Below, in pieces: positions 1 to 7,556 of a stretch of 64,000 bases of DNA. The DNA is from CAWCAW01 sp963714125 (GTDB lineage: Bacteria > Actinomycetota > Acidimicrobiia > Acidimicrobiales > UBA8190), in NCBI GenBank assembly GCA_963714125.1, contig OY970234.1:2170001-2234000 (forward strand). Reading direction: 5' to 3'. A program made the translations under genes and the position numbers. Numbering within the stretch: the stretch's first letter is position 1; every line of letters starts with the position of its first letter. The notes beneath the pieces are model-generated. The model ran no database searches, was not told the origin of the DNA, and saw nothing but the letters and a program-made list of their open reading frames with translations.

Positions 1-809
1 GAGCCTGCGTGCTCATGGTGCTCGGTGTGGGGCGGTGGTTACTCCTGGCCCTGCTCCCCGGTGTCGGCGTCAGCTCCGTGTTCTTGGCGCTGGGCCGGCC
101 GGACGGCGGCGAGCACCTCGTGTGGGGTTCTTTGGCGGCGACGGCGGTGCTCGGACTCGTGCTCGCCCTCGCCTTCACCCGGCGGTCGGGGGCTCCCATC
201 GACCAGGTGTGCACGGCGTCGGACCTCAAGGGGGCGCTGCCGGCCGCCGGCTTCGGGCTGGTGGCGGCCGGTTTGTTGGCCTTTCCGGTGGTGGCGGGAG
301 TCCATGGCCACGGTGGAATCAACATCGGGGCCTTGCTGGCTTCGCTTCCCATCTCGTTGAGCATGGGTGGGGCCGAGGCCAGCTTGCTTTGGTACCGGCG
401 GCGCACTCGCCGCCTGCTGCGCAGCACCACCGAGTTGCCCAACTTTGCCACCGGGGCCCGCCTGGCGCTGGCCAAAGCGGTGCTCCAGTACGTGGCCGTG
501 GCCGTCGCCCTGGTGATCGTGGCCATCGTGGTGGCCACCTCCACCGGGCTGGTCTCCCATTTGAACTCGTTGGAACTCGAACAGGTGGCCACCTACGTCG
601 TCCTCGGCGTCGCCATGTTCCTGGCCCTTACGGTGCAAGCCCTCGGCTTGCGGGCCGTGATGCTGGTGGCCTGCACCGCCGCCCTTGCCTTTGAGATTGC
701 CTTCCACGGACTCGGGATCACGGCCCAAGTCGTGGCCGTAGGCGCACTGCTCATCGTGGTGGGCGGCTATGCGTTGTCCCAACTCGCCAACGCCGTGCGC
801 CACGGCTGA
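1..809 (+). CDS. Polytopic membrane protein, C-terminal part, cut by left edge
   Basis: The reading frame is open to the first base, so the true start lies outside the window. The visible residues form about seven hydrophobic segments separated by short basic loops (for example WYRRRTRRLLRS). It is a close paralog of the protein at 6081-7556 on the other strand: both share blocks such as ACVLMVLG, LLASLPISLSMG, LALTVQALGLR and the terminal RHG. The position and paralogy place it in the exopolysaccharide locus. No named family is recognised. Inference: a membrane polymer-export or flippase-like component comparable in role to PelG, although the typical PelG N-terminus is not seen in the full-length paralog. 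Confidence 0.85.
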   Translation, partial: ACVLMVLGVGRWLLLALLPGVGVSSVFLALGRPDGGEHLVWGSLAATAVLGLVLALAFTRRSGAPIDQVCTASDLKGALPAAGFGLVAAGLLAFPVVAGVHGHGGINIGALLASLPISLSMGGAEASLLWYRRRTRRLLRSTTELPNFATGARLALAKAVLQYVAVAVALVIVAIVVATSTGLVSHLNSLELEQVATYVVLGVAMFLALTVQALGLRAVMLVACTAALAFEIAFHGLGITAQVVAVGALLIVVGGYALSQLANAVRHG

Positions 810-872
810 GCGCGCACTCAGAACTCGCTGACCGTCGTCCCTTGTACGAAGAGCCACGAAGGAGCCAATGAC

Positions 873-1865
873 ATGGAAACCGTCGCCGTCACCGGTGCGG
901 AGGGATTCATCGGATCACATCTCGTTGAAGCGCTCGTCGAGCGCGGTCATCGGGTACGAGCCATGGTGCTCTACAACATGTTCAGTTCCACGGGGTGGCT
1001 GGGCACGCTTCCCCCTGACGTTCTCGATCATGTCGACGTCGTGTTCGGTGACCTGCGCGATCCAGCCACGGTGGCGCAGTTGGTCGAGGGGGCTGAGGTC
1101 GTCTACCACCTGGCCGCCATCGGATCAGTTCCCTACTCCTACAGCGCGCCGCGCACGTTCGTGGATACCAACACCATCGGTACCCTGCACGTGCTCGAGG
1201 CCGTGCGCGCCTGCCAAACGCCGCGCCTGGTGCACACTTCCACCAGCGAGACCTACGGCACGGCCCAGACGGTGCCCATCACCGAGCTGCATCCGCTGCA
1301 GGCCCAATCCCCGTACGCGGCCTCCAAGGTGGCGGCGGACAAACTGGCCGAGTCCTTTCACCTGAGCTTCGAAGTCCCGGTGGTGACGCTTCGGCCTTTC
1401 AACACCTTCGGCCCCCGCCAATCCACCCGGGCCGTCATTCCCCAGGTCATCACCCAACTGGCGTCGGGCTCGCGCGCCCTGAAGCTCGGGGCCATGGATC
1501 CCACCCGTGACTTCTGTTTTGTCACCGACACCGCCCAGGCGTTCATCGCCGTGGGCACGGCACCGGCGTCGGCAGTGGTGGGTGAAGCGTTCAACGCCGG
1601 TCCGGGCGACGAAGTGTCCATAGGTGCCCTGGTCGAGGAGATCGTGGCGTTGATGGGCGTCGACGCGGATGTCTTCGAGGACCCCCAGCGTCTTCGGCCC
1701 AAGGACTCCGAGGTCATGCGCCTGGTCTGCGACGCCACCAAGCTCCGCCAGCGCGTGGGCTGGGAGCCCCAGGTGACACGGGCGCAGGGCCTCGCCAAGA
1801 CGATCGAATGGTTCACGCAGCCGGCCAACTTGGCTCGCTATACCGCCAACGAATACCACGTGTGA
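873..1865 (+). CDS. LegB-like NAD-dependent nucleotide-sugar 4,6-dehydratase
   Basis: Extended short-chain dehydrogenase of 330 residues. The N-terminal Rossmann motif TGAEGFIGSH binds NAD, and the catalytic set is STSETYG followed by YAASK (Tyr-x3-Lys). The segment YNMFSSTGWLG after the first strand resembles the LegB subgroup (UDP/GDP-GlcNAc 4,6-dehydratases of legionaminic-type sugar pathways). AAGGAG eight bases upstream of the ATG supports this start. It is first in a rightward set with a second SDR, a spherulin-4-like protein and a glycosyltransferase, so it probably makes a 4-keto-6-deoxy sugar nucleotide for the local polysaccharide. The rest of the nonulosonate pathway is not in the window, so the exact product is open. 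Confidence 0.85.
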   Translation: METVAVTGAEGFIGSHLVEALVERGHRVRAMVLYNMFSSTGWLGTLPPDVLDHVDVVFGDLRDPATVAQLVEGAEVVYHLAAIGSVPYSYSAPRTFVDTNTIGTLHVLEAVRACQTPRLVHTSTSETYGTAQTVPITELHPLQAQSPYAASKVAADKLAESFHLSFEVPVVTLRPFNTFGPRQSTRAVIPQVITQLASGSRALKLGAMDPTRDFCFVTDTAQAFIAVGTAPASAVVGEAFNAGPGDEVSIGALVEEIVALMGVDADVFEDPQRLRPKDSEVMRLVCDATKLRQRVGWEPQVTRAQGLAKTIEWFTQPANLARYTANEYHV

Positions 1866-1907
1866 TCCAGTGACGATGCGTGTGAGCACTCCGGTGGGCG
1901 GCGCCTG

Positions 1908-2810
1908 ATGCGGCTTTTGATCGTGGGCGCCAGCGGGTTCCTCGGCTCCCACGTTCGGCGCGCCGCGGTGTCCGCCGGCATGGAGGTCGTCACCGCCGGT
2001 CGGGCGGGGTTGCTCGATGCGCCTGCGCACCGGCAGGTCGATTGCGGCGTCGACGACCCCGTTGTCATCGGCGCCGTCCTGCGGGACGTGGCCCCGGATG
2101 TGGTGGTCAACTGCGCGGGGGCGATCGCCGGTGCTCCGGCCCTGCTGGCCACGGCCAACGTCACCCTTCCGTACTCGTTGATCACGGCCCTGCGCGACAG
2201 CGGCGTAGCGGCCCGGCTGGTGCACCTCGGTTCCGCGGCCGAGTACGGGTTGAGCGAGCCCGGTGTGGCCGTGACCGAAACCCATCCCCCGCGCCCCATT
2301 GCTCTGTATGGGGTGACCAAGCTGGCCGGAACCCGGATCGTGCAAGTGGCCCGGGGAGCAGACCTCGACGCCGTGGTATTGCGCGTGTTCAACCCGATCG
2401 GCCTGGGCGCATCACCCGAAAGCCTGCCCGGTCGTCTGATGGTTCAGTTGCGCCAGGGGCAGGCCGACGGCACCGAGGTGCGGCTCGGCTCGCTCGAGGG
2501 GGTGCGGGACTTCATCGACGGGCGCGACGTCGCCGACGCCGTATTGGCGGCCGCCACGGTGGCGACCCTGTCCACCTCGGTGATCAACGTCGGCAGCGGC
2601 ACCGGTGTCCCGGTGCGCACGCTCGTCAAGGAGATGGTCGAGATCAGCGGGTACACGGGGCCTGTGCACGAAGACGAGTCCGGATCGTCGCGCTCGGCCC
2701 CGGCGTCCTGGCAAGAAGCCGACATCCGGTGCGCGCATCGAGCCCTCGGGTGGGTGCCCCGCCGGGACCTCGAGACCTCGCTAACCGATTGGTGGGAGGA
2801 GAGCACATGA
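1908..2810 (+). CDS. NAD(P)-dependent sugar epimerase/dehydratase (extended SDR)
   Basis: This 300-residue protein has an N-terminal GASGFLGSH dinucleotide-binding loop, a GSAAEYG strand and the catalytic YGVTK (Tyr-x3-Lys). The overall pattern resembles 4-keto-6-deoxy sugar reductases of the RmlD/GDP-4-keto-6-deoxymannose reductase type. A 4-ketoreductase acting on the product of the upstream dehydratase would fit, but that is inference. It starts 42 bases after the previous stop, and its own stop overlaps the next ATG (ATGA), indicating translational coupling. Confidence 0.85.
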   Translation: MRLLIVGASGFLGSHVRRAAVSAGMEVVTAGRAGLLDAPAHRQVDCGVDDPVVIGAVLRDVAPDVVVNCAGAIAGAPALLATANVTLPYSLITALRDSGVAARLVHLGSAAEYGLSEPGVAVTETHPPRPIALYGVTKLAGTRIVQVARGADLDAVVLRVFNPIGLGASPESLPGRLMVQLRQGQADGTEVRLGSLEGVRDFIDGRDVADAVLAAATVATLSTSVINVGSGTGVPVRTLVKEMVEISGYTGPVHEDESGSSRSAPASWQEADIRCAHRALGWVPRRDLETSLTDWWEEST

Positions 2811-3523
2811 CTCGTGTCGAGCACGATCACGTCCACGACATCATTGAACAGGCCGCCCCGCCTCTGGTCATGCCGGCCTACTTTCACCCGGCCGTCTACC
2901 CCGAGCAGTGGGCCCTGTTGGCCGAGCGGGCCTCGGAGGTCCATCTCGTCATCCTCAATCTCGCCAACGGCCCCGGCAGCCAGCGTGACCCGTCGCATGT
3001 GCCGGCCGTGCACGCTCTGCAGGCGGCCGGGGTCACGGTTTCAGGGTACGTGGACACCGACTATGGGCATCGGCCCATCGATGACGCCGTGGCGGATATC
3101 GAACGGTTCCTGGAGTGGTACGAGGTCTCGGGCGTGTGTTTCGATCGAGCCGCCGTCGACGTCGAGCACCTCGACTACTACGCGGAGCTGGCTCATCGCA
3201 CGCGGTCACTGGGTGCACCGCACGTGACGTTCAATCACGGCGCCCATCCCTTGAAGGATTACGCCGATCACGCCGATCTGTTGGGCACTTTCGAAGGCCC
3301 GTGGACCGCGTACCTCGATGCGTCCATCCCCCGATGGACACGATCGCTGCCCGCCGAAAAGTTCTACCACGTGGTCTATTCCGTGCCGCGTCGACACTTC
3401 GGTGACGCCTACCTCCTGGCCAACAGCCGAGGGGCGGCGTACGCGTGTGTGACCGACCACGGCGGTTCGAATCCCTACGAGCGCCTGCCGGCTGATTGGC
3501 TCGAGTCTCTGGCTTTGCGGTGA
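2807..3523 (+). CDS. Spherulation-specific family 4 (GH135-like) protein
   Basis: This 238-residue protein starts at the ATG that overlaps the previous stop codon. The sequence follows the spherulin-4 pattern: PAYFHP near the N-terminus, then a W, ILNLANGPGS, AAGVTVSGYVDTDYG, then GVCFDRAAVD and a late VTDHGG. This is a TIM-barrel-like fold; fungal members (Sph3 type, family GH135) cleave galactosamine-containing polysaccharide. No signal peptide is visible, so the protein looks cytoplasmic. In known members an Asp is usually followed by Glu in the FFDE motif; here it is Asp-Arg, so activity is uncertain. Likely role: processing of, or binding to, the polysaccharide made by this locus. Confidence 0.8.
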   Translation: MTRVEHDHVHDIIEQAAPPLVMPAYFHPAVYPEQWALLAERASEVHLVILNLANGPGSQRDPSHVPAVHALQAAGVTVSGYVDTDYGHRPIDDAVADIERFLEWYEVSGVCFDRAAVDVEHLDYYAELAHRTRSLGAPHVTFNHGAHPLKDYADHADLLGTFEGPWTAYLDASIPRWTRSLPAEKFYHVVYSVPRRHFGDAYLLANSRGAAYACVTDHGGSNPYERLPADWLESLALR

Positions 3524-3564
3524 TCACGTTCTTCCGAGGAGCCACGTGGGGGCGCCCCCCGTCC

Positions 3565-4764
3565 ATGGCATCGGGTGGGCCGACGTCAGTGGCCGTCGTC
3601 ATCACGCAGCTCGACGGCGGGGCCGGCGTCTTGGCCGTGCGCGGCGCACTGGCGCTCGACCCCGAACGCTTTGCCGTGACGATTGTGACCGGCAGCGGGA
3701 ACGAACTCGTCGACCAGGCCACCCGAGCCGGGCTGGAGGTGATCGTCGAGCCGTCGCTACGCCGACCGGTGTCTGCAAGCGACGATGTGCGCGCCCTGCG
3801 ACGGCTGGTGGCGCTCTTCGAGGGGCGGCGCTTCGGGGTCGTGCACACCCACTGCTCGAAGGCCGGTGTCCTCGGTCGCATGGGTGCGTACCACGTGGGA
3901 GGGGCGCGTATTGTGCACTCGTATCACGGCTTTCCTTTTCACCAGTTCCAGTCGGCGGCGCGCCGACAGGCCTACATCTCCATCGAACGTCGCCTCGGTC
4001 GACTGACCGACACGGTGCTGTGCGTCGGGAGTGCGGTGGCGGCCGAGGCGGTGCGGCGCCGGCTCATCGCTCCACAGCGCATCCGCACCACGGGCGTGAT
4101 CGTCGACGGTCCCGACATGGACGCGGCGCGTGCTCGCGCCTGGTCGACCGAAGCACGTCAGAGGGCCCGCACCGCCCTCGGCTTACCCGTCGACGCCACC
4201 GTGGTCGGGACGGTCGGCCGCCTGACCTTTCAAAAGGCGCCGGAGGATTTCCTGGCCGCCCTGGTGGCCTTGGGTCGTCCCGACGCCATCGGCGTGTGGG
4301 TGGGTGATGGCGAACTCGCCGACGACATGGCCCGGCGCGCCCGAGAGCGGGCCGGAGGGCGCGTCGTGTGGGCTGGGGCCCGGACCGACGTGCTCGAAAT
4401 CCTTCCGGCCTTTGACGTCTTCGCCATGACGAGTCGCTATGAAGGACTGCCCACCGCCGTGGTCGAGGCCATGATCTGCGGCGTGCCGGTGGTAGCCACC
4501 GCCGTCAACTCCGTTCCCGACCTTGTCATCCCCGGCGAAACGGGATTGCTGGTGCCTCCTGAGCGTCCCGACCTCATGGCCGACGCCATTGGCTATGTCC
4601 TCGACACCCCCGATGCCGCCGCCCGCATGGCGGTCACGGCACGAGACAACGTGAAGGATCGCTTTGGAGCGCCCGCCATGGCAGCGCTGCTGGAAGCCGC
4701 CTACGTCCCCGCCCGCTCCGAGCCCGGGCGTCTCTCATCGACAGAGGTGGCGGTCAACTCCTGA
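3565..4764 (+). CDS. GT4 family glycosyltransferase
   Basis: This is a GT-B fold retaining glycosyltransferase of about 399 residues. The N-terminal domain has VAVVITQLDGGAGV and VHTHCSKAGVLGR. The C-terminal donor domain has VGTVGRLTFQKAPEDF and the acidic pair in SRYEGLPTAVVEAM (Glu-x7-Glu). The ATG at 3565 lies just before the first beta strand and is preferred. A GTG at 3520 overlaps the previous stop and a TTG lies at 3496; either would add an unlikely N-terminal stretch. It is the last gene of the rightward set and converges on the DUF3089 gene. Predicted to add one sugar to a lipid-linked or nascent polysaccharide. Confidence 0.88.
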   Translation: MASGGPTSVAVVITQLDGGAGVLAVRGALALDPERFAVTIVTGSGNELVDQATRAGLEVIVEPSLRRPVSASDDVRALRRLVALFEGRRFGVVHTHCSKAGVLGRMGAYHVGGARIVHSYHGFPFHQFQSAARRQAYISIERRLGRLTDTVLCVGSAVAAEAVRRRLIAPQRIRTTGVIVDGPDMDAARARAWSTEARQRARTALGLPVDATVVGTVGRLTFQKAPEDFLAALVALGRPDAIGVWVGDGELADDMARRARERAGGRVVWAGARTDVLEILPAFDVFAMTSRYEGLPTAVVEAMICGVPVVATAVNSVPDLVIPGETGLLVPPERPDLMADAIGYVLDTPDAAARMAVTARDNVKDRFGAPAMAALLEAAYVPARSEPGRLSSTEVAVNS

Positions 4765-4770
4765 TCCAGC

Positions 4771-6024
4771 TCACTGAAAGCTTCGTCGGGAGGCGGTGGC
4801 GTAGGCGACTTCGGCGGTGCGGACGTCGGTGACGAGGTTTCCGATGGCCAGGTTGATGTCCTGGAAGTGATATCCCCACGTCGGCCCGAAGATCTCTTTG
4901 ACCACGGGCCGGGTGTCGGTTGCCTTTTGGATGTCAGTGACCTGCAGCCAGGTGGCACCTCCCGCGCTCTCACAGCGGGCCGTGTATTGATCCGGGTAAT
5001 AGACCCAGGACGTGGTGACCGAAGGCGCCGGTGGGGCCATCGATGGGACCGGTGGCGGCGTCTGTCGCGGCCAGTACGTTTGAAGTCGGCCCGTCCCTCC
5101 GCTGATGTCGGCGGGGTTGACGCACGCGATCTGCACGCCTGTGGTGGCGGTCTGTCCGGTGTTCAGCGCGATGCCCTGGCCGGGAATGCCGAAGTTGGCG
5201 TTGGCAGGAGGTGCCGACGGGAACGACGAGTACGCGATGACGCAGCCGCTCTGCGCTTTGGACGTACACAGAGGGATGTGCGCGAAGGTGGCGCCTTCGC
5301 TTTGGCCGGTCGGCACCGTTACGTCTCCCCCGGCGATGATGGCCTGCACGAGGAGTTTCCTGAGCGCGGCGTTGGCATCGAACTGCGCCTGCAGCAGCTT
5401 GATCAGCATGATGGAGCCCTGTGAGTGCCCGATGAAGATGATGGGGGCGCCGTCGTCGTCATTGGTGATGAAGTCGTTCCAGGCTGACAGCACACTGTCA
5501 TAGGCGACGGTGTAAGCACCGGGGTCGGTGCTGTTGGCCACCGACAACCCGGTCACGGTGACCTGTTGGTACATGGGGGCCCACACGTTGCATACCTTGG
5601 AGAAGCGTGCCGCTTGGGCCACGGCGTTCTCCGTCTCGCTGGGCTGCACGATGAGGTCGGAGTTCACCGTCGACTCGGCGCTGGCGGTCGGGTAGAGGTA
5701 GAAGCAGTCGAATCGGCGGTTCGGGCTCACCGTGTCAGCTTTTATCGACCGGTTACCGCCGGGGTGGACCACGGTGGAGGCCATGCTCCCGTCACAGGGA
5801 TCGTTGGTGAGACCCGGACGGCACAGCCAGACCGTGCCGGCCGCATCAGTCTGCGGGGGTGGCGTGGTGATGTGGTGTCGCCCCACGTGGCGTGGCGCCG
5901 CTAACGCCGGTGTCGTCATGACGCTGAACGTGACGGCGCTGAGCGCCGCCACGCTTAGGGCCACAGCGAGCACCACCTTCCTCCTCGGCACCGCCGTGGT
6001 GCGACGGGGCCGCCGAGAAGTCAC
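4771..6024 (-). CDS. Secreted DUF3089 alpha/beta-hydrolase-like protein
   Basis: About 417 residues. A basic N-terminus (RRPRR...PRRK) precedes a hydrophobic run ending in PALAA, a typical export signal. The mature part has the DUF3089 pattern: DCFYLYPTAS early, then GHSQGS, the Gly-x-Ser-x-Gly nucleophile elbow, at about residues 200-205. The family is treated as alpha/beta hydrolases of unknown substrate. The GTG at 6024 gives a sensible signal peptide; the frame stays open to 6153 but that overlaps the upstream gene. It is the last gene of the leftward exopolysaccharide set, so an extracytoplasmic esterase acting on acyl groups of the polymer is possible but unproven. Confidence 0.8.
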   Translation of the reverse strand: MTSRRPRRTTAVPRRKVVLAVALSVAALSAVTFSVMTTPALAAPRHVGRHHITTPPPQTDAAGTVWLCRPGLTNDPCDGSMASTVVHPGGNRSIKADTVSPNRRFDCFYLYPTASAESTVNSDLIVQPSETENAVAQAARFSKVCNVWAPMYQQVTVTGLSVANSTDPGAYTVAYDSVLSAWNDFITNDDDGAPIIFIGHSQGSIMLIKLLQAQFDANAALRKLLVQAIIAGGDVTVPTGQSEGATFAHIPLCTSKAQSGCVIAYSSFPSAPPANANFGIPGQGIALNTGQTATTGVQIACVNPADISGGTGRLQTYWPRQTPPPVPSMAPPAPSVTTSWVYYPDQYTARCESAGGATWLQVTDIQKATDTRPVVKEIFGPTWGYHFQDINLAIGNLVTDVRTAEVAYATASRRSFQ

Positions 6025-6080
6025 GCCGTCATGGTAGGAGAAGACGGAGGCGCCGAGCGGAGCGAGGCCGATGGCGGTGA

Positions 6081-7556
6081 TCAGCCGTGGCGCATGGCGT
6101 CTCCGAGGTGAAACAGCGCATAGCCACCCACCACCACCAACAGAGAACCGCACGCCACCACCTGGGTGGTGATCCCGAACCTATGAAATGCGATCTCAAA
6201 GGCCAGCGCGGCGCTGCAAGCCACCAGGGAGAAGGTGCGGAGCCCGAGCGCTTGCACGGTAAGGGCCAGGAACATGGCCACGCCGAGGACCAGGTAGGTG
6301 GCCACCTGCTCGAAATCGACCGGTTGCAGGTTGGAGACGAGCCCGGCCGACGTGGCCACGACGATCACCACGATGATGAGGACGATGGCCACGGCCACGT
6401 ACTGGAGGACGGCCCGAATCAACGACAGCCGCGCCTGGGTGTGAAACGACCCGATCTGTGTGGCCGAGCGCAGCAGGCGCCGGGTCTTGCGGCGATACCA
6501 AAGCAAGCTCGCTTCGGCCGCCCCCATGCTGAGCGAGATAGGCAGCGACGCCAGCAAGGCCCCGATGTTGACGCCTCCGTGCCCACCGACGCCAACGATC
6601 ACCGGATACACCAGCAAGCCCCCCGCTACCAAGCCGAATGCCGCCGCCGGCACGGCACCGTGGAGCTCGGCGGCCGTGCACAGACTGTCGACGGGTGGCC
6701 CCGAGTGTTGGGTGAAAGCGTCGGCCAACGCCAGACCCAGCAACGTCGTGAGCACCAGCGAACCCCACACGGCGTGTTCCAAGCCGGCGGGCCGGCCCAC
6801 GACCAAAAAGGCGCCGCTGACGGCCACACCGGGAAAGAGGGCGAGCAGCAGCCACCGCCCCATGCCGAGCACCATGAGCACACAGGCGCCCAACATGTAG
6901 GCACCTTCACCAGCACCGAACCAGAACACCGGTAGCTGGGCGTGGACGATCACGGCGCACGAGGCGAGCACCACCACCAGGACACAGAGGCAGACGGCCA
7001 AGCCGACGCGCAGCAACGCTCGTTCCTCGCCATCACTCGAGCGCCCCAGACGCACATAGCCGAGATAGGCCAAGCCTTGGCTCAGCGACCAGGCTGCCAC
7101 CAACGCCACCACCAACATGGGAATGACGCCGGGGCCCACGAGCAGGCCGGCGGCAGCCGGGAAGCAGACGGCCGGCAACGCGTAGAGCAGGCCGTGTAAG
7201 ACAGGGCGAAACTTGCTGAACTGCCAGGGATCGGCAGGCGGAGGTGGTTCGGCCGGACGTCGCGGCACGCGGCGGTACAGCTCTTCGGCCAAGGCGAACA
7301 CATCGGCGTACCCGTAGCGCGTCTGCGCCATGGTGTCGCTCATACCGGTGAACTCCAGTGCGCTGGCGATCTCCAGGGAATCGACGGCCGATGCACATAC
7401 CGGGCCTAACTCCCCGTAGAGATCCTCGAGCGGGTGCACGGGAGGCGGTCGAACGAGCACCAAATCGGTGCGCGGGGTGAACAGCTGGGCATCGACCGAA
7501 TCACTGCGAGCGGTGCGTGTGGCCGACGTGCCCAGCGGTGTTTGTCGCGTTGTCAC
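6081..7556 (-). CDS. Polytopic membrane protein of the exopolysaccharide locus
   Basis: This 491-residue protein has a soluble N-terminus of about 120 residues (Pro/Arg-rich, then FALAEELYRRVPRRP) followed by roughly ten to twelve hydrophobic segments with basic loops (WYRRKTRRLLRS). The GTG start overlaps the stop of the PelF-like gene (GTGA), so the two are translationally coupled. It is paralogous to the partial gene at 1-809, which lies in the opposite orientation. I cannot assign a family. In Pel clusters pelF is followed by pelG, a MATE-like exporter partner of PelF; gene position suggests a similar partner role here, but the characteristic PelG N-terminal motif is absent. Confidence 0.82.
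   Translation of the reverse strand: MTTRQTPLGTSATRTARSDSVDAQLFTPRTDLVLVRPPPVHPLEDLYGELGPVCASAVDSLEIASALEFTGMSDTMAQTRYGYADVFALAEELYRRVPRRPAEPPPPADPWQFSKFRPVLHGLLYALPAVCFPAAAGLLVGPGVIPMLVVALVAAWSLSQGLAYLGYVRLGRSSDGEERALLRVGLAVCLCVLVVVLASCAVIVHAQLPVFWFGAGEGAYMLGACVLMVLGMGRWLLLALFPGVAVSGAFLVVGRPAGLEHAVWGSLVLTTLLGLALADAFTQHSGPPVDSLCTAAELHGAVPAAAFGLVAGGLLVYPVIVGVGGHGGVNIGALLASLPISLSMGAAEASLLWYRRKTRRLLRSATQIGSFHTQARLSLIRAVLQYVAVAIVLIIVVIVVATSAGLVSNLQPVDFEQVATYLVLGVAMFLALTVQALGLRTFSLVACSAALAFEIAFHRFGITTQVVACGSLLVVVGGYALFHLGDAMRHG

Noticed and set aside
1125..2345. Minus-strand frame of about 406 codons across the two SDR genes
   Set aside because: It is antisense to two well-supported Rossmann-fold genes, with no recognisable domain and no ribosome site.
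1..7556. Composite transposon flanked by inverted repeats
   Set aside because: The inverted copies are protein-coding paralogs, not terminal repeats, and no transposase gene is present.
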